Shown here one piece after another: positions 23,751 through 30,498 of a stretch of 30,498 nt of DNA; position 1 is the first letter of the stretch; the number at the start of each line of letters is the position of its first letter. Origin of the DNA: JALYUA01 sp038229875 (GTDB taxonomy: Bacteria > Acidobacteriota > Thermoanaerobaculia > UBA5066 > Gp7-AA6); contig JBBROA010000039.1 in NCBI GenBank assembly GCA_038229875.1, forward strand, positions 1-30,498, written 5' to 3'. The position numbers and the translations under genes are program-made. Under the pieces are notes generated by a model. The model saw only the letters and a list, made by a program, of their open reading frames with translations. It did not search any database and was not told where the DNA came from.

Positions 23751-25196
23751 ATGGTTTTCTTCAACTACGCCACCATGCAGATGGCGGCCAAGATCGTTTA
23801 CTACGGTCCTGGTCTTTGCGGGAAGACGACCAATCTCCACCACATCTACGGCCGGACGTCCCCCGGGTCCCGCGGGGAGATGGTGTCCTTGGAGACCGAA
23901 ACCGACCGGACGCTCTTTTTCGACCTGCTCCCCCTTGACGTCGGGGTGATCGGCGGGTTTAAGACGCGGGTCCAGCTCTACACGGTTCCCGGCCAGGTGT
24001 TCTACAACACGACTCGGAAGCTGGTCCTGAAGGGCGTCGACGGGGTCGTGTTCGTGGCGGACTCCCAGCGCGCCATGAAGGACGCGAACGTCGAGAGCTT
24101 CAACAACTTGAGGTCCAACCTGGCCGAGATCTCCCTGAAGGTCGAAGACCTCCCGCTCGTCCTGCAGTACAACAAGCGCGACCTCTCGAACATCCTGACC
24201 GTCGAAGAGCTCGCGGAGACGTTGAACCCCCAGGGTGTGTATGAGAGCTACGAGGCCTGCGCGGTCGCCGGGCAGGGAGTGTTCGAGACGCTGAAGGCGA
24301 TCTCGAAGCTCACGCTCCGGTCCCTCAAGAAGAGAATGCTCGGGGATGACCGCAATTCGCGCTCGTCCTCCGCGCCTCGCGTCGTTCCGCCGGCCGCGGT
24401 CGCGCCGCCGCCGCCGCCCCCCGCCCCTGCCATCGTCGCCCCGCTGCCGGAGCCCCCGCCCGAGCGGATCGCGTACTCGCCCGAGCCCGAAGTCCTGCAA
24501 TCCGCCACCGAGTCGGAGCAGCCCGCGACCGGAGGGCTCAACTTCGAGAGCTTCACCGCGCCTGCGGCCGAAGCGCCCCGACCCCCGACCGATGCGGAGC
24601 TGCCGGACTCGATCTCGCTCGACGAGTTCGTGCCCTCAACGCCTCCGCCGCCGCCGGGCCTGCTCTCGCGGGAGCAGTTCGACGCCGGGGACGTCGAAAC
24701 GGTCAACGAGTTCGAGGAGGCTCTGAACTCGCTCGATGCGCCGCTGCCGGAGACCGACGAAGCCGGCGAACCGCTGGAGATCGGCGACGTTTCCTTCGCG
24801 GAGGCGCCGCGGGAATCCGCCGAAGTCGTGCCGGAGGTCAAGCACGTCAAAGTGCGCTCCAACATCGACATCCTCGCGGAGCTCGAGAAGCTCCGCAAGA
24901 ACGCGACGTCCACCCCTGCGGCGGAAAAGCCGGGGCGCAAAGCCAATACGGGGATCTCAATCGATGACCTGCTCGCCAACAGCCTGAACCACCGCAAAGA
25001 AGTGAACCGGATCTTCGAGCTGCAGATCCCCCAGCGCGAACTCGCCCGGGGGCATCAGGTGACGGTGGACCTTCGCCTCGAGAACAAGGATCGGGAGCTG
25101 ATCGGCGAGCAGAAGAGCTTCTCGATCGAGCTGCACGCCCGCCAGGACATCGAGAAACTGCTCCTCTCCCTGAAGTTCCACATCCAGGGAAAGTAG
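23751..25196 (+). CDS. MglA-type small GTPase with long C-terminal extension
   Basis: A 481-residue protein. Residues 1-195 form an MglA/Rup1-type Ras-like GTPase: VFFNYATMQMAAKIVYYGPGL leads into the P-loop GPGLCGKTT at 19-27. Then come ETETDRTLFFDLLPLDVG at about 49-66, the switch segment TVPGQVFYNTTRKLVLKG at 78-95 and NKRD at 141-144. In myxobacteria MglA sets cell polarity and controls type IV pili and gliding. Here residues about 200-400 are a Pro/Ala/Glu-rich linker. They end in a distinct folded-looking C-terminus (about 415-481) with NHRKEVNRIFELQIPQREL and a beta-rich tail, where ordinary MglA stops near 195. The ATG at 23751 gives the standard N-terminus, without a visible ribosome site. 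The partner MglB is not in the window. Confidence 0.9.
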   Translation: MVFFNYATMQMAAKIVYYGPGLCGKTTNLHHIYGRTSPGSRGEMVSLETETDRTLFFDLLPLDVGVIGGFKTRVQLYTVPGQVFYNTTRKLVLKGVDGVVFVADSQRAMKDANVESFNNLRSNLAEISLKVEDLPLVLQYNKRDLSNILTVEELAETLNPQGVYESYEACAVAGQGVFETLKAISKLTLRSLKKRMLGDDRNSRSSSAPRVVPPAAVAPPPPPPAPAIVAPLPEPPPERIAYSPEPEVLQSATESEQPATGGLNFESFTAPAAEAPRPPTDAELPDSISLDEFVPSTPPPPPGLLSREQFDAGDVETVNEFEEALNSLDAPLPETDEAGEPLEIGDVSFAEAPRESAEVVPEVKHVKVRSNIDILAELEKLRKNATSTPAAEKPGRKANTGISIDDLLANSLNHRKEVNRIFELQIPQRELARGHQVTVDLRLENKDRELIGEQKSFSIELHARQDIEKLLLSLKFHIQGK

Positions 25197-25347
25197 AGAA
25201 GGGCCTCGACAGACGGCTTTTCTTGCGCCGCCGATCTCCTCAAAGTGCAGACACCTCGTCAGTAACGCCGCGCTGTCCCCTCCGGAGACACCCCGACCGG
25301 GAGAAAACGGTTTGCAATCCCCTTACCGGAGGTTACGCTTTTCCCCG

Positions 25348-27009
25348 ATGATCAAACTCTTTCGCTCCCTCCGCCCGGCGAAGCCCCGCATTTTCGCCGG
25401 AGCTTTTGTTCTCCTCGTGCTCTCCGCTTCCTGCACCTCCGCCCCAGGCCGTCGTCCCTCTGCGCAGCCGCCGGTCTCCGCAAATGCCCGTCTGATCGCC
25501 CGGGCGTCCTCCGACTTCGAGCTCGGGCGGCAGGCGGCGCTCTCGGGCGATTTCCCCTGCGCCCAGTTCTATTTCGACCGGGCCCTCGTTCTCGTGCGGC
25601 CGATTGGCGCTCCCCCGGTCTCGAGCCCCGAGATCGCGTCTTTCTCGGCCGAGCTCTGGGAAGGCATCATCCGGTACGAGGCACTCGCGGCGCCCACCGA
25701 CGAAATGGCCTCCGGCGAGCCCCAGCACCTCTCCCCGGAGCTCGAAAAGATCGAAGTCCCGGTCGAAGCGTCCGCCGAGGCGATCTCGGAGGCGGCGTCC
25801 GCGGTCGCGTCCGACGCGCCGGGCGTTTCCTACGACATTCCTATTGTGGTCAACGAGGGAGTCCTGAAGATCCTCGCGACCTTCCAGCACGACCTCCACG
25901 ACATCATCGGGCGGGGACTCGCGCGCTCAGGCCGGTACATGCCGATGATCCGGAGAGTCTTCAAGGAGGAGGGGATTCCGGGGGACCTCGCCCAGGTCGC
26001 TCTGATCGAGTCTTCTTTTCTCCCCCGCGCCCACTCCTCCGCGACCGCCCACGGGATCTGGCAGTTCATGCCCAGGACGGGGCGGCAGTACGGCCTGACC
26101 TCGAGCGCGGTCATCGACGAGAGGAGCGATCCGGAAAAGGCGACCCGCGCGGCCGCGAAGCACCTCCGTTACCTGCACGACCTCTTCCACGACTGGTACC
26201 TCGCGCTCGCGGCGTACAACGCCGGGGAGGGACGCGTCCTGCGCGCGATGGAGAAGTCCGGCGTCACGGACTTCTGGCAGCTCGCCGCGACAGGGATATT
26301 GAAGCCTCAGACACAGAACTACGTCCCAGCCGTGATCGCCGCGACTCTGATCGCCAAGAACCCGGCGCATTACGGTTTCGACATCGACTACGAGAAACCG
26401 CTCGAGTACGAGACGGTCTTACTCGAACGCCCCGTCCGTCTCCGGCACCTCGCTTCCGGCGAGAAGGTCGGGCTCGACGAGCTCCAGCGGTTGAACCCGG
26501 AGCTGCGCGGCGAGGTCACGCCGAGGTTCTCCGATGGATACCTCTTGAAAGTCCCGATCGGAACGGCGGACACCGTCCGGGTCGCCTACACGGAAGCTCC
26601 GACCGCGCAGGCGCCCTCCTTCAAACGTCATGTCGCCCGTCGCGGAGAGACTCTGGCGGCCGTGGCGCGCCGCTTCCACGTGGCGGTCGCGGACCTCGCC
26701 TCCGCGAACTCGCTCTCCTCGAAGGTGCGCCTCCGTCGCGGACAGGTGCTCGTCATTCCCCGGCTCCAGGTCGCGAGCGCGGTCCGGAAGGGGAAGGGAA
26801 AGAAGAACGGACATCGGGAGCCCGCATCGGCGCGAAGCCGTTCCGCCGTCGTGACCGCGTCGCGCAGCTACAAAGTCCGGGGCGGCGACACCCTCTATCG
26901 GATTGCGGCGCGCAACGGAACGACCGTCCAGAGGCTGATGAAAGCGAACAGCCTCGCGACCTCGAACGAGATCCGGCCGGGGGATCGGCTGCGGATCCCG
27001 ACGAGGTAA
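25348..27009 (+). CDS. LysM-containing lytic transglycosylase (MltD-like lipoprotein)
   Basis: A 553-residue murein lytic transglycosylase. The N-terminus has a signal with a possible lipobox (LSASC, C29). A Pro/Ala/Glu-rich region follows to about 165, then the SLT domain at about 192-345 with catalytic E221 in ALIESSF, SATAHGIWQFMPRTGRQYGL and ALAAYNAGEGRV at 286-297. Two LysM peptidoglycan-binding repeats follow at about 427-471 and 507-551 (GETLAAVARRF, GDTLYRIAARN), joined by a basic linker. The order matches MltD. I prefer the ATG at 25348 because it gives a clean signal peptide; a TTG at 25312 in frame, behind GGGAG, would add 12 residues. It lies 151 nt after the MglA-type gene. Confidence 0.9.
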   Translation: MIKLFRSLRPAKPRIFAGAFVLLVLSASCTSAPGRRPSAQPPVSANARLIARASSDFELGRQAALSGDFPCAQFYFDRALVLVRPIGAPPVSSPEIASFSAELWEGIIRYEALAAPTDEMASGEPQHLSPELEKIEVPVEASAEAISEAASAVASDAPGVSYDIPIVVNEGVLKILATFQHDLHDIIGRGLARSGRYMPMIRRVFKEEGIPGDLAQVALIESSFLPRAHSSATAHGIWQFMPRTGRQYGLTSSAVIDERSDPEKATRAAAKHLRYLHDLFHDWYLALAAYNAGEGRVLRAMEKSGVTDFWQLAATGILKPQTQNYVPAVIAATLIAKNPAHYGFDIDYEKPLEYETVLLERPVRLRHLASGEKVGLDELQRLNPELRGEVTPRFSDGYLLKVPIGTADTVRVAYTEAPTAQAPSFKRHVARRGETLAAVARRFHVAVADLASANSLSSKVRLRRGQVLVIPRLQVASAVRKGKGKKNGHREPASARSRSAVVTASRSYKVRGGDTLYRIAARNGTTVQRLMKANSLATSNEIRPGDRLRIPTR

Positions 27010-27048
27010 AAACGTGGCTCGCTCCGCAATGGGGTGAGCTCAGCCTCC

Positions 27049-27076
27049 GGCGTGCGGCGTGCGGCGTGCGGCGTGA
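27049..27076 (+). repeat. Four tandem copies of a 7-nt unit (GGCGTGC)
   Basis: Three perfect GGCGTGC units are followed by GGCGTGA. It lies 40 nt after the transglycosylase stop. Such short non-coding tandem arrays usually vary in copy number between strains. Confidence 0.8.
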
Positions 27077-27129
27077 GTGAAGCGCAGCTCTGCTCCCTCG
27101 CCCCGCGAGCGGGAGTGTTTAGCCCGGGC

Positions 27130-27170
27130 ACATGGTGAACAGGTGTTCGGAGACATGATGGACACACCTG
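27130..27170. repeat. Possible insertion-sequence end remnant
   Basis: ACATGGTGAACA (27130-27141) recurs as ACATGATGGACA (27153-27164), 10 of 12 identical and 23 nt apart. CAGGTGT (27140-27146) is inverted at 27164-27170. Repeated short boxes of this kind resemble transposase-binding sites at IS termini, but no transposase gene or target duplication is seen. Confidence 0.3.
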
Positions 27171-27267
27171 CGGAGGCGGGGCCACCAGGACGGCTCGGGA
27201 CGTTGAGAGTGAGAGTTGGGATGTCGGGCGCCGCCCTCAATTCTCCGTTCATTCCTCAGGACGAGCG

Positions 27268-27314
27268 GACCGCGGAGTACCGCGGCCGTCTCGCTCCCCG
27301 GTGGTCGCTCGGCT
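27268..27314 (+). repeat. Dispersed intergenic element, copy B
   Basis: A 47-nt sequence starting GACCGCGGAGTACCGCGG and ending GGTCGCTCGGCT. It is nearly identical to the reverse complement of copy C (one indel and about one substitution). Outer bases GAGCG-GACC and GGTCGCTC can pair, and the inner CCGCGG pair can form a second stem. It lies 70 nt before comM. Confidence 0.75.
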
Positions 27315-27371
27315 CCAGTGTTAATCTCCTCAGGTCCTCTCGGTTCTCGCGCCGGGCGTCCTCCTCCCCTC

Positions 27372-27378
27372 GAGGAGG
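27372..27378 (+). promoter_or_regulatory. Ribosome binding site of the comM-like gene
   Basis: GAGGAGG stands 5 nt before the ATG at 27384 and settles this start against several in-frame upstream candidates. Confidence 0.8.
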
Positions 27379-27383
27379 ATTCA

Positions 27384-28973
27384 ATGCTCGTTCGCGTTCA
27401 TTCCGCCGCTACGTTCGGGATCGATGCCCACGTTCTCGACGTGGAGCTCGACGTGTCCCGCGGTCTGCCTTCCTTCACCATCGTCGGGTTGCCGGACGCC
27501 GGCGTGCGCGAGGCGCGCGAACGCGTCAAGGCGGCGCTGCGCAACAGCGGCTATGCCGCGGTGCAGGGCGCGATCACCGTCAACCTCGCTCCCGCGAATC
27601 TGCGCAAAGCCGGCGCGGCGATCGACCTCCCCATCGCGGTCGCCTTTCTCCTCGTCGCGGGGCTCGTCCCTTCGACGGAGAAGCGGAGGATCTTCGTCGG
27701 CGAGCTGGGGTTGAACGGCGAGGTGCGCCCGGTCCGCGGCGCGCTCTGCCTGGCACTCGCGGCTCGGCGCGCCGGGTTCGAAGAGCTGATCCTTCCCGCC
27801 GGCAACGCGGCCGAGGCGCTGGCGGTCGAGGGCATCCGGAGCGTCCCGGTCAGATCGCTTGCGGCGACGGTCGCGCACCTGCTCGGCGAGCCTCCCGACC
27901 CCGAGGCATCGGATCCCGATCGGTCCGCGCAGGAGCCACGGACGACACCCGGGGACTTCTCGGAGATCCGGGGGCAGGCGCTCGCTCGCCGTGCGCTCGA
28001 GATCGCTGCGGCCGGAGGGCACCACCTTCTGTTGTCCGGTCCTCCGGGAACCGGCAAGACGATGCTCGCGCGCCGCCTCTCGACGATCCTCCCGCCTCTG
28101 ACGCGGGCCGAGTCGATCGAAGTGACCGCCGTCCACTCGATCGCCGGAGCGCTCCCCGAGGGCCGTGGACTTCTCGGAGATCCGCCGTTCCGCGCCCCGC
28201 ATCACGGAATCTCGGCGCCCGGGCTCGTTGGAGGCGGCACGCGTCCCCGGCCGGGAGAGATCTCCCTCGCCCACCGGGGGGTGCTCTTCTTAGACGAGCT
28301 CCCGGAGTTCCGCCGCGACGTGCTCGAGGGCATCCGCCAGCCGCTGGAGGAGAAACAGGTCTGCCTCGTGCGAGTAGGCGGCGCCTGCGTCTTCCCATCC
28401 GACTTCCTGCTGGTGGCGGCGATGAATCCCTGCCCCTGCGGTTTTCACGGGGATCCCCGGCGGATGTGTCGGTGCTCGGCCGGCGAGCGTCTCCGGTACG
28501 CCCGGCGGCTCTCGGGACCGCTGCTCGACCGCATCGACCTCCACGTCCCCGTGCCGCCGGTCCCGTGGGGCGACCTCCAGCGGGACGCGGGCGGCGAGTC
28601 TTCAGACGTCATTCGTGCGCGCGTTTCCGTCGCCCGGAGCGTCGCCGCGGAACGCTTCCCGGGAAAGGCCGGATTCCGCAACGCGGAGCTGCCTTCGAGC
28701 GGCATCGAGCAGACCGTCCGGCTCGCGCGCGGCGGGCGGGCGATCCTGGGTGCGGCGGTCGACCGCCTGGGCCTTTCGGTCCGCGCCGTTCACCGGGCGC
28801 TGCGGGTCGCGCGCACGATCGCCGATCTCGAGAGTTCGGATCACGTTTCCAATCAGCACCTTGCGGAGGCCCTCGGGTATCGGAGCCGCGGCGCTGAAGA
28901 GGAGTGGGAACGCCTTGACACCGCCCGGGTGACCCCCTACCATCGACAAGACCCGACACACACAAGGAACTGA
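27384..28973 (+). CDS. ComM/YifB family AAA+ ATPase (Mg-chelatase-like)
   Basis: A 529-residue MCM/Mg-chelatase-like AAA+ protein. In naturally competent bacteria ComM is a hexameric helicase promoting branch migration during DNA uptake; in others the role is less certain. An N-terminal Lon-protease-like ChlI fold spans about 1-165 (RGLPSFTIVGLPDAGVREARERVKAAL, and VNLAPANLRKAG). The AAA+ core has Walker A GPPGTGKT at 219-226 and Walker B VLFLDE at 300-305. A cysteine cluster follows in MNPCPCGFHGD (C350, C352, then C362 and C364), then LLDRIDLHV and a C-terminal helical domain (HRALRVARTIADL). It has a strong ribosome site. The pilus ATPase elsewhere in the window fits with transformation competence, but that link is inference. 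Confidence 0.92.
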   Translation: MLVRVHSAATFGIDAHVLDVELDVSRGLPSFTIVGLPDAGVREARERVKAALRNSGYAAVQGAITVNLAPANLRKAGAAIDLPIAVAFLLVAGLVPSTEKRRIFVGELGLNGEVRPVRGALCLALAARRAGFEELILPAGNAAEALAVEGIRSVPVRSLAATVAHLLGEPPDPEASDPDRSAQEPRTTPGDFSEIRGQALARRALEIAAAGGHHLLLSGPPGTGKTMLARRLSTILPPLTRAESIEVTAVHSIAGALPEGRGLLGDPPFRAPHHGISAPGLVGGGTRPRPGEISLAHRGVLFLDELPEFRRDVLEGIRQPLEEKQVCLVRVGGACVFPSDFLLVAAMNPCPCGFHGDPRRMCRCSAGERLRYARRLSGPLLDRIDLHVPVPPVPWGDLQRDAGGESSDVIRARVSVARSVAAERFPGKAGFRNAELPSSGIEQTVRLARGGRAILGAAVDRLGLSVRAVHRALRVARTIADLESSDHVSNQHLAEALGYRSRGAEEEWERLDTARVTPYHRQDPTHTRN

Positions 28974-29019
28974 CGTCCCGGTGGCGCGCAACTTGGCGTA
29001 CCGGCGGAGCCATTGGTTT

Positions 29020-29026
29020 GAGGAGG
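29020..29026 (+). promoter_or_regulatory. Ribosome binding site that selects a TTG start for the M23 gene
   Basis: GAGGAGG lies 6 nt before TTG at 29033. The earlier in-frame TTG at 29018 overlaps this site and has none of its own, so 29033 is the better start. Confidence 0.7.
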
Positions 29027-29032
29027 CAGGCG

Positions 29033-29872
29033 TTGAAGTACAACACGATCATCTTCGTGCCGCACGCCAGGGCAAAGTTCCGGAAGCTGACCGTGTCGAC
29101 GCGCCTCCTGAGTATCGCCGCCGCGGGGGCCGCCTTGGTCCTCCTGGCCGCCGTCTCCTTCGGGTGGGCGTTTCTGTCTTCCACCCGCCGCGACCACCAG
29201 TACCTCCAGGTGCTGGCGGACAATGCGCGTCTGAAATCCAACTCGGCGGCCCTCCATGGGCGCCTCGAGGATCTGTCCCGCCAGCTTTCGGAGTTCGAGG
29301 CCCGGACTCGCCGGCTCTCGATCGTCGCCGGCCTCGCCGATTCCGGACGGACCGGAGCGGGCGGACCGCTCGCGTTCAAAGCGTCCCCGGCCCCCCTCGA
29401 CGAGCGCAGCGCGTTCCTGGGCTCGCGACTGAACGCCCTCGAGCGCCAGTTCGAGCGTCGGGACGCGCTCGTGTCCGCGATGCCCACCGTGGCTCCGGTC
29501 CACGGTCTCTTAAACTCCGGGTTTGGCTCGCGGCGCGATCCGATCACCGGGCAGGGCGCATTTCATCCGGGCCTCGACATTTCGACCCGGCGTCGCGAGC
29601 CCGTCCTGGCGACGGCCTCGGGCACGGTCATCAAGAGCGGATGGGCGGGCGACTACGGCAAAGCCGTCGAAATCGACCACGGAAACGGGTTCCGCACCGT
29701 CTACGGACACCTGGATGCGATGCTCGTCCGCGAAGGCCAGAAGGTCAGCCGCGGAGAGCGCGTCGGACTCGTCGGCTCGACCGGCCGCTCGACCGGCCCC
29801 CACCTCCACTACGAAGTGCGGCAGGGCGATCGGCTGTTGAATCCGCTCGAGTACATCCTGGATTCGAAGTAG
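29033..29872 (+). CDS. Membrane-anchored M23 family peptidase with coiled coil
   Basis: A 279-residue LytM/M23 metallopeptidase predicted to cut peptidoglycan cross-links, or to activate amidases if degenerate. It has a short cytoplasmic N-terminus, a transmembrane helix at about 24-48 and a coiled coil at about 54-98. The M23 domain at about 165-275 keeps the zinc ligands: H178 and D182 in HPGLDIS, and H259 in GPHLHYEV with H257 as catalytic partner. It also has GNGFRTVYGHL at 217-227. All catalytic positions are present, so it is probably active. The TTG start is set by AGGAGG. The stop is followed after 4 nt by repeat copy C. Confidence 0.92.
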   Translation: MKYNTIIFVPHARAKFRKLTVSTRLLSIAAAGAALVLLAAVSFGWAFLSSTRRDHQYLQVLADNARLKSNSAALHGRLEDLSRQLSEFEARTRRLSIVAGLADSGRTGAGGPLAFKASPAPLDERSAFLGSRLNALERQFERRDALVSAMPTVAPVHGLLNSGFGSRRDPITGQGAFHPGLDISTRRREPVLATASGTVIKSGWAGDYGKAVEIDHGNGFRTVYGHLDAMLVREGQKVSRGERVGLVGSTGRSTGPHLHYEVRQGDRLLNPLEYILDSK

Positions 29873-29876
29873 CGGC

Positions 29877-29922
29877 AGCCGAGCGACCCCCGGGAGCGAG
29901 ACGGCCGCGGTACTCCGCGGTC
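29877..29922 (-). repeat. Dispersed intergenic element, copy C
   Basis: A 46-nt reverse-complement match to copy B. It starts 4 nt after the M23 stop codon, in the same orientation relative to the upstream gene as copy A has to pilT. Confidence 0.75.
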
Positions 29923-29949
29923 AACTGGAAAGCTGAGTCGGTTTCTAAC

Positions 29950-30020
29950 ACCCTTCTCCGTTCCCCTTTCCCCCTCACTCGGCCTCTTCGGCCTCTTCGC
30001 CCCCTCGCCCCCGCACCGCC
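29950..30020 (+). terminator. C-rich, G-poor tract, possible Rho-dependent termination region
   Basis: About 70 nt between the M23 gene and secA are strongly pyrimidine-rich with few G, including a repeated GGCCTCTTC. Such C-over-G stretches are typical of rut sites. No intrinsic terminator with a T-run is seen. The call is inference from composition. Confidence 0.3.
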
Positions 30021-30065
30021 TCGAATGCGAATAAACTGCGCCGGGGAAGGGTTTAGGCTCCAAAT

Positions 30066-30498
30066 ATGATCGATCGCGTCCTCGCCAAAGTCTTCGGCAC
30101 GCAGCACGAACGTGACATCAAGAAGCTGCTGCCTCGCGTGCGCCGGATCAACGAGCTCGAGCCGGGCGTCAAGGCCCTTTCGGACGAGGCGCTTCGCGGC
30201 AGGACAGCGGAGTTCCGCGGCCGGATCGCCGCTGCCGTAAAAGACGCCCCGGAAGATCCCAAGGAGCGCAAGGCGCTCCGGGACGCGACCCTGGACGGTC
30301 TCCTCGAAGAGGCTTTCGCGGTCGTCCGGGAAGCCTCCATCCGGGCCCTCGGCATGCGACCCTTCGACGTCCAGTTGATCGGCGGCATGGTCCTCCACCA
30401 GGTAAAGATCTCCGAGATGAAGACCGGCGAGGGAAAGACGCTCGTCGCCACCATGCCGGTGTACTTGAACGCCCTGGCCGGGCGCGGCGTCCACGTCG
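30066..30498 (+). CDS. secA: Preprotein translocase ATPase SecA, N-terminal part (3' end outside window)
   Basis: ATPase motor that pushes preproteins through SecYEG at the inner membrane. About 144 residues are visible. They begin MIDRVLAKVFGTQHERDIKKL, the usual SecA start. They include LSDEALRGRTAEFRGRI, then REASIRALGMRPFDVQLIGG with the Q-motif region, and Walker A MKTGEGKT followed by LVATMPVYLNALAGRGVHV. The ATG at 30066 has only a weak AGG about 8 nt upstream. The gene stands alone after a 193-nt gap that contains repeat copy C and a pyrimidine tract, so it likely has its own promoter, which I could not identify. Confidence 0.96.
   Translation, partial: MIDRVLAKVFGTQHERDIKKLLPRVRRINELEPGVKALSDEALRGRTAEFRGRIAAAVKDAPEDPKERKALRDATLDGLLEEAFAVVREASIRALGMRPFDVQLIGGMVLHQVKISEMKTGEGKTLVATMPVYLNALAGRGVHV

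Larger units (their letters stand above)
27010..27383. other. 374-nt gap between the transglycosylase and comM, repeat-rich
   Basis: No credible gene is seen. It holds a four-unit 7-nt tandem repeat (27049-27076), a transposon-end-like stretch with a 12-nt direct repeat and a 7-bp inverted repeat (27130-27170), and copy B of the dispersed element (27268-27314). The comM reading frame is open back to 27216, but this part shows no family similarity. Confidence 0.6.

Noticed and set aside
21684..24500. 938-codon open frame on the minus strand across hrcA, the DUF2520 gene and the MglA-type gene
   Set aside because: It would overlap three well-supported genes and an operator; composition is that of a GC-rich shadow frame.
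27049..27076. CRISPR-like repeat
   Set aside because: Units are 7 nt with no spacers and no cas genes nearby.
30200..30230. A stretch in secA resembling the dispersed element (AGCGGAGTTCCGCGGCCGG)
   Set aside because: It encodes TAEFRGRI, a conserved SecA segment, so the likeness is explained by protein coding and is probably coincidence.

Overview
This is about 30.5 kb of high-GC bacterial chromosome, densely packed with housekeeping genes. I see no rRNA, tRNA, CRISPR array, intact transposon or phage gene. A HrcA/CIRCE-controlled hrcA-grpE-dnaK-dnaJ cluster, a fused MglA-type GTPase, a PilT-like ATPase, frequent GTG/TTG starts and high GC suggest a Gram-negative, type IV pilus-bearing lineage such as Acidobacteriota or a deltaproteobacterium-like group. 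That placement is inference; the sequence alone does not settle it.

Left part, plus strand (1-7745): 3' end of queG, then a CorC-type CBS membrane protein (ATGA overlap with queG), an NAD-type isocitrate dehydrogenase and trmB, in one tight run. pgsA faces trmB on the minus strand. Divergent from pgsA runs a membrane-anchored zinc-finger/NodB deacetylase, a phosphohexomutase (TTGA overlap) and a DUF2071 protein.

Middle part, minus strand (7794-22729), read right to left: hrcA, grpE, dnaK, dnaJ, prmA, rsmE, ilvE, pilT-like, recX, alaS, a lytic transglycosylase and a TPR-AIM24 protein. hrcA/grpE overlap by ATGA and dnaJ/prmA by TAATG. A degenerate CIRCE operator and a matching promoter lie just upstream of hrcA, so the heat-shock genes are probably HrcA-repressed. 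Non-coding gaps around ilvE and pilT hold tandem and palindromic repeats.

Right part, plus strand (22866-30498): a DUF2520 Rossmann protein, an MglA-type GTPase with a long C-terminal extension, a LysM-containing lytic transglycosylase lipoprotein, a ComM/YifB AAA+ protein, an M23 peptidase with a coiled coil, and the 5' part of secA. Cell-envelope genes (two transglycosylases, an M23 peptidase, a deacetylase, pgsA, secA) are over-represented.

The least explained items are non-coding: a roughly 46-nt GC-rich element present three times between genes (two copies directly at a stop codon), a 90-nt-period tandem palindrome between ilvE and pilT, a 12-nt tandem repeat upstream of ilvE, and a transposon-end-like motif before comM. 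At protein level the notable architectures are MglA plus extension, TPR plus AIM24, and zinc finger plus NodB. I found no clearly new multi-gene system.
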